This document shows, piece after piece, positions 1 to 10,837 of a DNA stretch of 64,000 nt (position 1 is its first letter; the number at the start of each line of letters is the position of its first letter). The DNA lies in assembly GCA_014281115.1 (NCBI GenBank), contig JACONQ010000010.1, positions 1,860,001 through 1,924,000 on the forward strand, read 5' to 3'. The notes beneath the pieces are model-generated. The model did not search any database, was not told the DNA's origin, and saw only the letters and a list, made by a program, of their open reading frames with translations. This DNA comes from Laburnicola sp. R22_1 (Eukaryota > Ascomycota > Dothideomycetes > Pleosporales > Didymosphaeriaceae). The position numbers were made by a program, and so were the translations under genes.

Positions 1-33
1 ATATCATCTAGACATTCTCTGACACTGTAACAG

Positions 34-862
34 TACTGTGGTGAATTCGACAACTGGGGTGCCGTCATGTCGGTCTCCTCAGAGCTACTCTGTAGTTTCG
101 AGCTTCTCAAGCCGCTTGATTCAAGCGCGTTGAAGCAACATATTAAGAAGAGCCGGAACAAGCGGCAAAGCATGCTGAACTCACCAGTACGTCTTGCATC
201 CGATGGCTACTAACCGACGCATCGTCACAGGGCCATCTAAACCACATATAAACTTTGACTGACCTTTTCTCCAGCCGGCATCACAATACCCCCAGAGTTA
301 CTAATCCGCTCTTTACTAGGGTAGCGATGATGGTAACGAGGTGGATATTCAAACTCATACAACGACACACGACCCGGCGTACCTTGGCTTGGTCAGCAAG
401 TACAAGTCGGTGGAACAACCAGAACAGATCCGTCTGAAGGAAAAGGATGGACGTGCACGTCTCAGGTCTTTCACCAGCGAGTTGGCTCACCATGAGCCAA
501 AAAGTTTGACAAATGATAGGCAGTATTCGACAGTTGGGCCGGCGGCACCTACTCTTACTCGAGTGCCTGGGCTTGCAAGGAAGGACAATTCCTACGACTC
601 GGAGTCTGAACTCGGATCGAACAATGGCCTGGAAGACTCGAATATCGGTGGCGTGGGCTTGAAGGCAAGGCGAACAGTGTGGGAATCCTCTCTGCCAAAG
701 CCGACCATCTATACTCCGCACTATGAGATGCCAAGCACCGCCAAATACACTTTCATCGAGAGCGACGAGACTCCTCGGAAGACGTGGGAAACAATCCAAA
801 GGGAAAAGCACGTAGCTCGGGCGAAGAAGGCTGCCAAACCAAAACTAGCCTTTCTTTCATAA
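34..862 (+). CDS. Unknown protein, 3' part of gene (5' end outside window)
   Basis: Family not recognised. I read an exon from 34 to 186, an intron from 187 (GTACGT) to 319 (TACTAG acceptor, branch TACTAATC at 298-305), and an exon from 320 to the TAA at 860-862. Both exons join in one frame. The first exon follows a probable acceptor at 31-33 (CTGAC branch upstream), so the true start may lie left of the window; an in-frame ATG at 67 is the alternative start. The protein part is about 230 residues, polar and charged, with no membrane segment, and ends in a basic stretch rich in Lys and Ala. The exon structure is well supported; the function is not. Confidence 0.5.
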
Positions 863-3051
863 CCGCCTTTTGTTTCATTGCCGCCTCAGTCACTGAACAT
901 TCAACTTTCCTTGGTGTTTGCATTTCAGTTACTGCGACCATTCTTTTTCCTGCCGGTCATCTTTCCACTTTTCGTTATGGGCAAATGGGTGTCGGCGTCT
1001 TGAGAAAACGACTTGGCTGCTCGCGCAGCATCGCGTTCGTGTTCGTCTCAAGATTTCTTTTCCTGTTTTTTCTGTCCACTGGAACGGCTTCGGGCGCGTC
1101 AGTTGTTTTGCTGTAACGACTTTCAGTGTATACTATGGTCTTGGGGTGTTTTGGCCAGTTTAATGCTTGGTGCGAGGGACCTGGGTGTTTAGTGTCAAGT
1201 GGCGTCTGACAGTAGAGATAGGAGCCTTGGAAAGCTTTCAAAGCTCATAACAGATTCAGATTCGAAATATCAGTATCCCATTCTCCCCAACTGCTTTGCA
1301 GATGGAGTATCAAATGTTGAACGTCGTTTCTTTAAGGATGGTGCATACGAAGTTCTCAACCTTGGCTGGGAAGATTTAGAACGGTAACGGCATGCACGGT
1401 CTGTCCAGTGACTCCAGTCGACCTCGCGCACGAGGCAGCACGTTCACCTGGGCAGTGCTTTCTATACACCGAAAATAGCGCCGTGGTTCACTAGAGGATT
1501 GTTAGCGGGCAACTGCCACGCACCACCACCAAGGTCAGCTTCAACTTCAGCCACGGCCAAGTCGCAACAACAATCACTGCCCTCTTTGCATCGCAGCGAC
1601 GCGTCTGCCTTTTGAGAATGGCGCTGTCCAAGGCCCTCGCCAAGCGGAGTTCATGTCACAAATAAGACCGCGGTCTACCGAGCCCGCGCGAGAGTGTACG
1701 CCCCACGGTGATGACGACTCACGAGGCAATCTTACAGCTTGCCCAGTGCGACAACACCGAGTTGAGTCGGCGTTTTCCATGAAGATCAGATCACCTCTCA
1801 CGTACGTGCACATCCTCCAGGTTTAGCCAGGCACGCGAACACTTTGGCTTTATGCGCCAGGCCTATACTAGTTTCTAGTTGGTTTCGCAAGTGGACTGAT
1901 TTCGAGGGGGACTGTCCTGCCGTGTGTTAGAGGTTCTCGGCTTGAGCCTTGTGGGGTGTAGGCGAACGAACGTGGGATGCAAAAACGTGCAGGCGGGTGG
2001 CCCGGTAATGGAAGTGGCGCAGCGGCGGCGGAACAAGTCAGCAAAAGCAGGTACCAGGCAGGATGCGTCGCCGCGTGTCAAAACCTCCCGCCCATGGATG
2101 CCAAGCCGTTTCCAAGCCTGTCAAGAGGGCTTGGGCGCTTGTCGCTTTTACTCGTCCGCGCTCCCTGTCCGGAACTGTCCGGAAAAGGCTGTGGACAGGT
2201 CGGTCGAGGTACATGCGTTCGAGGTTGTGAGAAGAGGCACGGCGATGAACGCCCGGGGCTGTACTTGGAGAGCCGACTCAGACAACGCCGCCCGCAAAGC
2301 AGCAGCGGCCCACTTCCTCTCCGCTTTGAGATTTCTGAACCAGGATCAAGCACTTGTCACAACATGTCACCGCCCTAGCGACGGGCGGGAGCGAGTCGGG
2401 CACATGCCTCTAGTCTGTTTTTGTCTGCCTTCGTCAACGAGGAACGTGCATGCGGCCCGGGGCTGTCCACTACCATAGTACAGTGCCCCAGGAGGTACGG
2501 GTGACTAGCGCGCATGGGTCGCAAAGTCCTTCCATGGTCTTTTACAAGAAAACCCCCCTTGCAAAGGATATGCGCTAGTCACCCGTACCTCCCTCCTGGG
2601 GCACGGTACTTGCATCTGGACAGCGATCTGAGTATACCCCTTCAATTCGCCAGAGTACCTAAAGGACCCCTACGGAGCTTCATGACTATGCGAGACCTCT
2701 TGGCTGAGCACGCCCCTGGGATGCAGTTCTTGGGCGTAAATTCCTGTCTCTTGGTTAATATAAGTCTGCGTGGGTAGCGCTGGTGGACTTCTTCGCTATC
2801 GGTCCTTCACTTCTTTTTTCGGGTTACCACGCTCAGCCTTCTCTTCGTATTCTTTTCGTCATCAGGTAGATCCTGTGGCTTGTCATTCATTTTGCCCTGT
2901 GCGTTGATCGTCGTCTATATATTACGGCCCCGTACGACTCCGTTCTTTATCTCGTATACCTCCACTTCAGCACTATATTGAGGCTATTCGTTCCTCAGAG
3001 CATTCGCTATATTAGACTATTACATTAATTTTGTTACTATTATCGATCATC
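863..3051. other. Intergenic region, no supported gene
   Basis: I see no convincing coding region. Several short open frames exist, the longest of about 180 codons near 1924-2478. It starts with GTG, lacks any recognisable domain and overlaps equally open frames, so I regard it as chance. The stretch holds the inverted-repeat element at 2478-2610 and, at its right end, the pyrimidine-rich leader of the carbonic anhydrase gene. Confidence 0.5.
2478..2610. repeat. 133-bp element with 36-40-bp terminal inverted repeats
   Basis: The left arm (2478-2513) and the reverse complement of the right arm (2570-2610) match almost base for base, including the shared core GGTACGGGTGACTAGCGC. The right arm carries four extra bases (GGAG/GAGG) and there is one mismatch near the tip (CAGTG against CCGTG). 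About 57 bases separate the arms. This could be a miniature inverted-repeat transposon, or a hairpin made by an inverted duplication. No protein is encoded. I do not see a clear target-site duplication at the tips. Confidence 0.6.
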
Positions 3052-4093
3052 ATGTTGTTCAAGTCGCTATTCATCGCGGGTACGGCTTCGGCATCCTGCC
3101 TCCACGGCGTATATAAGCGTTCCGAGGGCGAAGATGAGATCTCCAGCTTCGGCTACGAAGACACCTATGGCCCGCTCAACTGGGCTTCGCTCAGCCCTTT
3201 GAACTCAGAATGCAAGATCGGAAAGAACCAGTCGCCCATCAACATCGGTATGCTTGATTTGATATCCTTCACTTTCCCAACACGCCTAACATCACCCAGA
3301 CAATACCGTGGGATACGCAACAGAGAAGCCTGTCATCGACATCCCCCAGCAGGCCGTCGAGTTTGAGAACCTCAACACGACCATCGAAGTCATCGTAAAC
3401 GGCACAACTACCTTCGGAGGAGAACAGTTCCAACTTGCGCAATTCCACATCCACACTCCCTCCGAGCACCGCATTAACCGCGAGTACTTCCCCCTCGAAG
3501 TCCACATGGTCCACAGGGGCATCAGTACGCTCCCCCCCGCTTCCCATCCAGTACCACCCCACTAACCTCCCACCCCAGCCGACGAAGCCCAAATCGTCGT
3601 CCTCGCCCTCCTCTTCGAACTCTGCACCACCACCTCCGACCCCATCATCTCCGCCCTAACCCCGCACCTCCCCGCCATCCGCGAACCCGGCAGCCACACC
3701 TCGATCCCGTCCGGCATCGACTTCTCCGGCGTCCTCGCCGCCGTCGCCTCCTCCAACATCTTCCAGTACTCCGGCTCGCTCACCACGCCTCCCTGCGCCG
3801 AGGGCGTGACCTTCCTCACCGTCGAAAATCCGCTGCAGATTAACGTCCCGGATTATAATGCGATTAAGAAGATTGTCAAGTTTAATAGTAGGATGAGCCA
3901 GAATAAGCTGGGGGAGGAGAATATTATTGAGATGGGGGCGAAGTCGGGGAATAATGAGACGGTTGGGGGGGAGGAGGGGGCCGTGGACGGGAATGAGACG
4001 GTTGCGAAGGAGGAGGCGGAGGGGCCGTTGACGCCGGCTATTCTTGCGCATTTGGCGCAGAGGAGTCAGAGGGGGAGGAGGTTTAGGAATTAG
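3052..4093 (+). CDS. Alpha-class carbonic anhydrase, secreted
   Basis: Hydrates CO2 to bicarbonate with a zinc-bound hydroxide. Exons 3052-3247, 3300-3524 and 3579-4093 give 311 residues; introns start GTATGC and GTACGC and end CAG, the second with branch CTAAC. An N-terminal hydrophobic signal peptide (about residues 1-17) implies secretion or wall location. Family marks are GPLNW near residue 40, the KNQSPINI motif, and the zinc ligands H115 and H117 (FHIH) and H134 (EVHMVH), with E121 in SEH; SLTTPPC follows later. The last 60-70 residues are a charged Glu/Gly/Arg-rich tail beyond the catalytic domain. All ligands are present, so it is probably active. Confidence 0.9.
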
Positions 4094-5924
4094 GTTTTGT
4101 GGGAGCGGGTGATGTGATGGTGCTGGGACGTGTGTTGAGTCGGCATGGTTTGGTCGGTGGTTTGATGTTTCGAATTTATTCTTCTTCTTCGTGTTTGTTG
4201 TTTGGTGTCTGTCTGTGGAGAGAGAGAGTGTGTGTGTGTGAGCGAGGAAGGATGTCTGAGCGATTTCACATATACCTACCCTTCAGAAGAATCTATCGCT
4301 TTGTCTTTTCTTCGATGCTTCTTTCCCTGTCTAATGTTTCTTCTCTTTCCTCTGTTTTTGTTTTCCCTCGGTGCGGTGCAGTTAAATTTTTTCTGGGTCT
4401 GAGTCGTCGTTGTTCCTTCATTTCCTCGCTTTTTGTGTCTAGTCGTCGCCGTTAGATTGTTTCAAAGTCGCTGTCATTTAATTTCCCTTGCTCGCTTTCC
4501 TTTCATTTCCCCCAACCTACCACAACAAACACACACACCTACCTCCCCTCCCCCGTCCCTCAAAATCCCACCTACAAAACCACCAACCTCGGCGTTTCGA
4601 AACCCTCCTACCATCCACCACCCACAAAACAAAACACCCCAGCCGCGGCCCGACTCCCAGCCCATCCCACGTCACGTCCGTCCCCAAGGGCCCGACGCCA
4701 ACGTAACACTGCGAACAAGCATCCCTAGCGCGCTTGGCCCACCCCAACAAGCACTTCTCGGCATCCTCGGTCGCACAACATTGCCAAGCAAAGTGGTCTT
4801 AGGCTCCGGCGCTCCGCTGGGGCTCCGCTTGGGCAGCCAAGAAAGACGACCCTCGGAACCTTGGGAGTTCTTGGGGTACACGTCAGCGCGGGAGGTTGGG
4901 CTGCGGTGTATACATGGCCAAGATAGATGGCTGGAGCTGGGAGAATGGAGGGGAATACGTGTGCGGGGGTAAGATAGTAGGGCTTGGGATAATTGGCATT
5001 GGGGATGATGGGGGTGTGTGTGTGTACGTGGCCAAGAAGAGGGCGAGACTGGGGGAGAGCTTCGCAGAGGGAGGGGTGGACGCAGCCAAGAGGTGAGGGT
5101 GTCTTGTGCGAGTGTAGGCTGGCGAATCATTGTGGCGGAGCTGGGGGGAAACGTATGATTATGATGTATGTGAATGGTTGGGTACAACGGCAGTGTAGGG
5201 AAGGAGATGGCAGTGTAAAGACTCAAGAACATGGTCGGCTCGGCGTTTTGCCGGGCAGTTGGGCTTTCTCTGGAAATAATGCCTGGTCTATGAAATAATA
5301 AAGACACTGTTGGGGCTGAGCATGTAATATGCGTGGATTTGTTTGTAGTAGTTGTTGTGTTAAGAGGTAGAAAACGCACTAGTTCTTAGGAATGATAGGT
5401 GTAAAAGAAAGCAGTAAAGTACAACTCCAACCCGGAAATGTAGAAACTTTGTCACCTTGCTATAGTCTTGTGTAGTCCATACCAAGCTAGTCAAAAATTC
5501 ACCACGGCACAAGCCACCCTAGGTATCCGCAGCATGTACTCGGCGCACAAACAGCGAAGCACTTTCTTACCCCGCAACACATCCCCCCATAGACTAGTAC
5601 TTTTCTTCTGCCACCCTCAAGCCCGTACATCTATTCAACAAGACTGCCACCTAACACTTTTCCACGCATATCCTCAGCCTCAGAGAACACACCATCCACA
5701 TGGTATCATAGGCGCTTCTTCTTCAGCGCTTCGCAGCGCAGATCAACTCAAACGCAAACAAAAAGAACAGAAAGATTTCGTTGCAAACTTCTGCCCAAAC
5801 TTCGGACCAACGAACAGGTGAAAGATTCCAAAACTTCGTCAATCATCATACAGTGAGCCCATAGGTATTTCCCTTCACACAAAAAGAGCGAGATGCAGCT
5901 GCCGATTTCGCATCGAACTTTTGC
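4094..5924. other. Intergenic region between convergent genes
   Basis: This stretch lies between the 3' ends of the carbonic anhydrase and WD40 genes. It contains CT-rich (about 4320-4520), C/A-rich (about 4520-4660) and GA/GT-rich (about 4890-5100) tracts that create long but low-complexity open frames on both strands. None has a recognisable domain or convincing introns. I see no RNA gene. Confidence 0.5.
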
Positions 5925-8112
5925 TCACAGTTTGACGCCCCAAATGCCTCTCCCACCACATACGCCAACCCAGTCGCCACCCGACCCGGTCAAGGCACTT
6001 TGCGGCGCCCAACTCAAGTTGCCCACTTCGTACTCGCACTTCCAGCTCGCGTATGGCCCTTTCTGACCCACTGTCCCTCCAGAGCCTTGGTTGCCAGAAC
6101 CCCCATTTGCGGGATGCGCACTAGCTGGTGTAGGCGGTTGAGCGGCATGATCACCCCCTATCACGGCGCCGTTCTGCGAGTGAAGAAGATCCCAGACGAG
6201 GACGAGTGAGTCGTCTCCACCAGAGGCGAGCATACCTCGTCGAGACGGATTCCATTCTATCGAGTTGACAGCTGCCGAATGGCCACGAAGCTCTAAAAGT
6301 GCCTGTCCCGGTTGTCGGACGTCAAGGATACGAATGAGGTTCGAGTCGGCGGCAAAGGTAGCGAGGAGATGGGCATCGTGCGGGGAGGCGGCGAGGCGGA
6401 GCAAGGGTGGGGCGTAGGACATGGTTTGCTGGGCTTTTGTGGGGGATATGCGACCGCCGGGGGAGTCTATCAAAGATTAGCAGACTCAAGATGGAGATGC
6501 AGCACACCCACCTTTATCCGACTGGCTCCCGGGCGGTTTCTCGGAAGGCTCGTATATGATAGTGCTGTGCTCCAAGCTCCGAAGATCGAACATTCGCACG
6601 CTGCCATCAGCACCGCAACTGACAAATACGTCGACACTACCAGCGCAAAATCGCACGTCAAAGACCTCCTTGTCGTGCGCTATTAGTTGGGTCTTGGCAG
6701 TTAGCGTGGGTATATCCCATATTGTGCATGTTGTGTCTATGCTGGATGTTATGATAAGTTTTGGAGATAGGGTATTCCAGTCGAGTGAGGTAAGCGGCGC
6801 TGTGTGTTCGGGAGTCTTGGAGTTGGAGAGGAGGGCTAACGGAGTAAGCTTCTGCGGCGGGGGGTCTCTTGTGTTGACGGAAGACGACCGCGATATCGTA
6901 TTGCTCGTGGGCGCACCAGTGCTTTGGGGAAGAGACCACAAGCGTAGGTGATCACCGGAGGTTGCGAGGAGATCCGTAGACTGCTTCTGGGTAGATGGCG
7001 GCTCCCACAGGATCCGTGTAACAGGGTACGAGCAGGTGGCCTCAGCCACGCGTGTATATTCGAGACCATACTGCGGGGCCCCAGGTGTGGAGACGTCTTG
7101 CGGCGCAAGGTGGGTATCGAGGATTTGGATCTATGCTCCGTCAGTTCGCTATGCAGCGTAGCTGCCATTGCTGTCATACAAAATTGTGGGTGTCTTCGAG
7201 GTAGCTGCCCACGGCCATTTTCCCCGCGCCGTTGCCCCCGTTGACGTTCCATTTGCACCAATCGAAGGCATACGCGGGCCATGGCGTAGAGTAGTTGCTG
7301 TTGGAAGGCACACGGTCGTTGTCGCTGAATAATGTCCCGGGGCCGGTGGATTCCTCGACCATGTTCGAGTTTGCGCGCGGTCTGATATCGGCCAGGCCCA
7401 GCGGAGAATTGGACGCTCCACCGGAGGGTGTCGAAGGATGGTATTTCTGGGCGGGCGTCCCCGCAGCGTATTTGGTATGCTCAGGCGTGTTTGAAAAGGG
7501 AATATACTTCTGGTCGGGCCCCATGCCGGCTGGGCTGGATCGCGAGTAGGTATGTGAGGAGGAATGCTGGGACTGATTGATGGTGTTGGAGCGCGTGGGT
7601 AGGGTGTACTGCTGGGCGTTGGTGTTGATCTGGGGCATGGTAGGCACCGTCGACGGTGCCGTGTAAGCGGCCGAGGGGGCCGGTCGCTGTAGGCTGCTGG
7701 GGATGCTGGCTGTGGAAGGAGTGTTGGTGTAGGCGCCCTGGGGCGCGGCCTGGTTCACGTTGATGCTGGGCGCAGCGTACTGGTCCTGCGAGTTGTACAT
7801 GTGCAGCTCCTCGTTTGTGGGAGCCCGCCGTGGCTCATACGGGCGCGCCTGCTGCTGCTGCGGCGGCGGCGGCGCTGTATGCCCTGTATGCCCTGGATGC
7901 CCCCCCGAGAGGCCGCTGGGCGACGGCATGCCTGGCGTGTTCCCGCTGCCCGGCATGAGCGCGTCGGTGCCCGCATTGGTGGTGCCTGAGGTTGCGACGC
8001 GCAGGCCGCCTGTGGGAGCTCCAATGCTGCCCAAGGCCTGCGCAGCCTGGCCCAGCGCCTGCGAGGGCGTGAACTGGCCGGTGTTCTGGTGGTGATGGCC
8101 GTGGAACGGCAT
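5925..8112 (-). CDS. DCAF7/AN11/TTG1-like WD40 repeat protein with long N-terminal extension
   Basis: Scaffold of the DCAF7 (WDR68/AN11) family, which binds DYRK-type kinases and can act as a DDB1-CUL4 adaptor. Exons on the minus strand are 8112-7180, 7130-6512 and 6466-5925, giving 697 residues with consistent phases. The C-terminal 400 residues follow the family throughout: the YAFDWCKWN start, an LLATSGDHLRLW blade, PLTSLDWN, the near-invariant SIDTTCTIWD, QLIAHDKEVFDVRF, GADGSVRMFDLR, EHSTIIYE, then a C-terminal NLSWAP blade. Residues 1 to about 290 are a Gln/Pro/Ser/Gly-rich disordered extension with HHH and QQQQ runs, absent from animal and plant homologues. The start was chosen as the first ATG of the open frame. 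It is divergent from the PPAT gene. Confidence 0.88.
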
Positions 8113-8367
8113 GATGCCGCGCGCGCAGAGCAGCTAGAGGGCGGATCTATGGGCGTGGGGAGAGGTGGGCGACGTGATGCAGGGCTGAAGGGTGGAAGGC
8201 GACGTGCGCTTGACCCACCACCACTAGCTACTACTACCGGTACCCCTCCCGCCTTCAGCCTCACGGCGCCTGTTCCTACTACTTGCTAGCCTCGCGCCCG
8301 ATTGCGCGCTCTCGTCTCCCACGGCCTCGCTCTGCGCCGCCGCCCGCTGCTACGACAGCTCTCCGCC
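8113..8367. promoter_or_regulatory. Shared 255-bp divergent promoter region
   Basis: The ATGs of the WD40 gene (minus) and the PPAT gene (plus) are only 255 bp apart, so their promoters must overlap. The segment is GC-rich without an obvious TATA box. Co-regulation is an inference from the spacing only. Confidence 0.5.
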
Positions 8368-9597
8368 ATGCCGCCGTCTCGCAAGCAGCCCCTCCGCGCC
8401 CTGCTGCTGCTCCCGCCCGCGCCGTCACCGCCCACGTATGCAGCGCTCAAGGCCGCCTACAGCCCGCCGCTCTTCTCCGTGCTCCAGGAGCTCGCCCGGT
8501 CGCCTCAGCGGGCCCAGGGCCGCGCTGTCCTTGAGATTGCCGTGCCGTGTCCGCACCTGCATGGCCAGCTCGATGCGCCACGGAGCCCCCTCTATGCCAG
8601 GACGCAGAGCCTCGTCGCCGCCATCTACAAGCTCATATGCGTCATAGCTGCCAAGAATGCCATCGACACCGAGGACGCAGAAGGAGTCGACGCGAGCGTC
8701 GTGCTAGTCGCCTACCCACGCGACGGGAAGGTGGTGCAGCCAGTGGGGGAAAGCACGCCCGAGCACGAGATGCAGGGTCCGGCCATCGAGCTCTACACAC
8801 TCGCACGTAGCCCAAGATCATGGGATACCATCTACTCGGTGCAGTCGGAAGAGGGGGAAGGCCTGCTCAAGAAGTTCCTCGCTTTCTCCAACTCCACACG
8901 CAATGTGCAGCGAGTCCGAGACGGCATAGTCACAGTCGGAACCACGTCACCAGTCGATGCCCCTTCCGGGAGCACAACCGTCCCTATCAACCATGTCTCG
9001 GTAGCTGTCGGTGGCACATTTGACCACATGCACATTGGTCACAAGCTGCTACTGACCATGTTTGCGTTCGTGCTGGGAAGGACGTCTTCGTCTGGCGCCC
9101 AACAATCGAGCGTACTCACCGTGGGCATCACTGGCGACGAGCTGCTGAAGAACAAAAAGTATGCCGAGTACCTGGAGAGCTGGCACGACCGCCAGCAAGC
9201 TGTGCACGACTTCCTTTCGTCCGTCGTCTACTTCGGACAGGCTGACGACCAGAGGATTCGGACTGAGGAATTCCACGAACCGGGCCCGAACGGACACGCC
9301 GTCCATAGTACCTACCCCTTCGGCTTACTCATCAAATACGTCGAAATCTGGGACCCCTTTGGCCCCACCATCACAGACGAGTCCATCTCCGCGCTGGTCC
9401 TTTCCCTCGAGACTAGAGGTGGCGGCAAGGCCGTCAACAGCAAGCGTGCTGAGCAGGGCTGGGGCCAGCTCGAAGTCTTCGAGGTGTCCGTCCTCGATGC
9501 GGCAGAGGAAGAGACTGTGGACGAGACGTTTCAGAGTAAGTTGAGCAGCACTGAGATCCGACGAATGCGGAGCGAGCGCAGCCAGCCCCAGAAATGA
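8368..9597 (+). CDS. CAB4: Phosphopantetheine adenylyltransferase (CAB4 type)
   Basis: Transfers AMP from ATP to 4'-phosphopantetheine, giving dephospho-CoA in coenzyme A synthesis. It is a single exon of 409 residues; an in-frame TTG further upstream is not used because the first ATG is at 8368. The nucleotidyltransferase core begins near residue 210 with VAVGGTFDH and the catalytic HIGH box at 222-225, followed by GITGDELLKNKKYAEYL. The C-terminal end has the SSTEIRRMR motif, the counterpart of the ISSTxIR sequence. The roughly 200-residue N-terminal part, with a Pro/Ala-rich start, is typical of fungal single-domain enzymes and lacks a dephospho-CoA kinase domain. Divergent neighbour: the WD40 gene. 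Confidence 0.9.
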   Translation: MPPSRKQPLRALLLLPPAPSPPTYAALKAAYSPPLFSVLQELARSPQRAQGRAVLEIAVPCPHLHGQLDAPRSPLYARTQSLVAAIYKLICVIAAKNAIDTEDAEGVDASVVLVAYPRDGKVVQPVGESTPEHEMQGPAIELYTLARSPRSWDTIYSVQSEEGEGLLKKFLAFSNSTRNVQRVRDGIVTVGTTSPVDAPSGSTTVPINHVSVAVGGTFDHMHIGHKLLLTMFAFVLGRTSSSGAQQSSVLTVGITGDELLKNKKYAEYLESWHDRQQAVHDFLSSVVYFGQADDQRIRTEEFHEPGPNGHAVHSTYPFGLLIKYVEIWDPFGPTITDESISALVLSLETRGGGKAVNSKRAEQGWGQLEVFEVSVLDAAEEETVDETFQSKLSSTEIRRMRSERSQPQK

Positions 9598-10837
9598 AGG
9601 CTGGTCGATGTGCGCGTACGGGATAGAATGGATGGAATGGTGCATGGCGCGCCGCCGCATCTGCACCTACCGTCACCAAAAGATGAGACTAGGGTGTGTT
9701 TCTGCGTAACGGCGTCGTATCTTGGGGGCGGCCACGGTGCACGACAGTCAAGCTGCATGGTATGCGCGTACGTATGTCGTGCAAACGGGACAGGCCTGGA
9801 GCGCAGAGGTAGCGGTTATTCTCGAAAGAGGCACAAGGACGCAGGGTGGGCAGCTGGCAGCGATGGTGTTGGGCGTGTCGGTCGGATGCATGTAGTAGTG
9901 GTGCTTCCCTCCGCATCGAGATCAGCCAGGCGGGCAGCGGCGGGCAGGGTTGACGGTGGGCAGACGGATAGTCGGGCTACAACATGATCAATATTATTAT
10001 ATGCAGGCCCTCGGTGACAGCACCGCGTCCAGCGTCCACGCCTTCTCCCTTGCACCGTGTGCCACCTGTTTCAGCCCTCCCAGGCTGCTGTGCGCGCGGT
10101 CGTCACGGCGCTACTCGCCTGGGTCGCTGGATTCACGCCAGACCCAAGCGCACGGCAGTCGGAAAGCAGCGGTTCGCGGGCGATTACTGGTCTAAACGCA
10201 TGCTTCGCTGGCAACGCATCGGACCCGCTGGAGGGTGATTCGAGAAGGCCGGCGGGATGTGGGGAGCAGCGCGGCGGCCTCAAATCAGCGTGCCGCATGG
10301 CGACCCGCCCTGCGCACTGCCTGCCGCAATCGACCTTTTCTCGCTCGCTCGGGAGGAGCCTTGCTCCCGACACCCCATGCGCATACATTTTCGGTCAGCT
10401 GACCTAGCCCGCCTCCCATTCGCCCTCGCGCCCTCTAGCGCGCCGGCGATGCGCAAACGTGCAGGCTTTCCTGCTCGATCCGTGTCCGAGTCCACCAGAC
10501 TTCCAACCAACGCTTAGCTGACCGCTGGTGAGAGGTCATGCCCGCAGTCGCCGTTTGCTCCCGGGCTCCTGCTATCCTCCCCCCCCCCTATGTCCGGCAC
10601 CTGTGACCGACCACACATGTCCCGAGCACCTCGAAGCCCGTCAACACCACGCCGCCAGCTGTCTCCAGCGCCCTCACTGTCTTTTCCGCCACTCCTGCGC
10701 CCGCGCCGCCGGGCCCCGATCCTTACAGTCTAGCATATATTCGCTGCTAGTTCGCCGTCCCCTTCTCCGTCAGTCCGTCTGGACCTATTCATCTTTGCCT
10801 TCATTCATCCGCCGGTAGATGGTCAGTCTACCACGCT
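9598..10837. other. Intergenic region, no supported gene
   Basis: GC-rich spacer between the PPAT and F-box-like genes. Many overlapping short frames are open on both strands, as expected at this composition, but none has a domain or a codon pattern that stands out. The last 250 bp (C/T-rich) probably hold the F-box-like gene's promoter and leader. Confidence 0.5.

Noticed and set aside
1924..2478. 184-codon plus-strand open frame
   Set aside because: Starts with GTG, no recognisable domain, overlaps other open frames of equal quality in GC-rich spacer.
4672..5379. 235-codon minus-strand open frame
   Set aside because: Composition is Thr/Pro/Ser/His-rich because it crosses GT- and GA-rich tracts; no domain and no gene-like start context.
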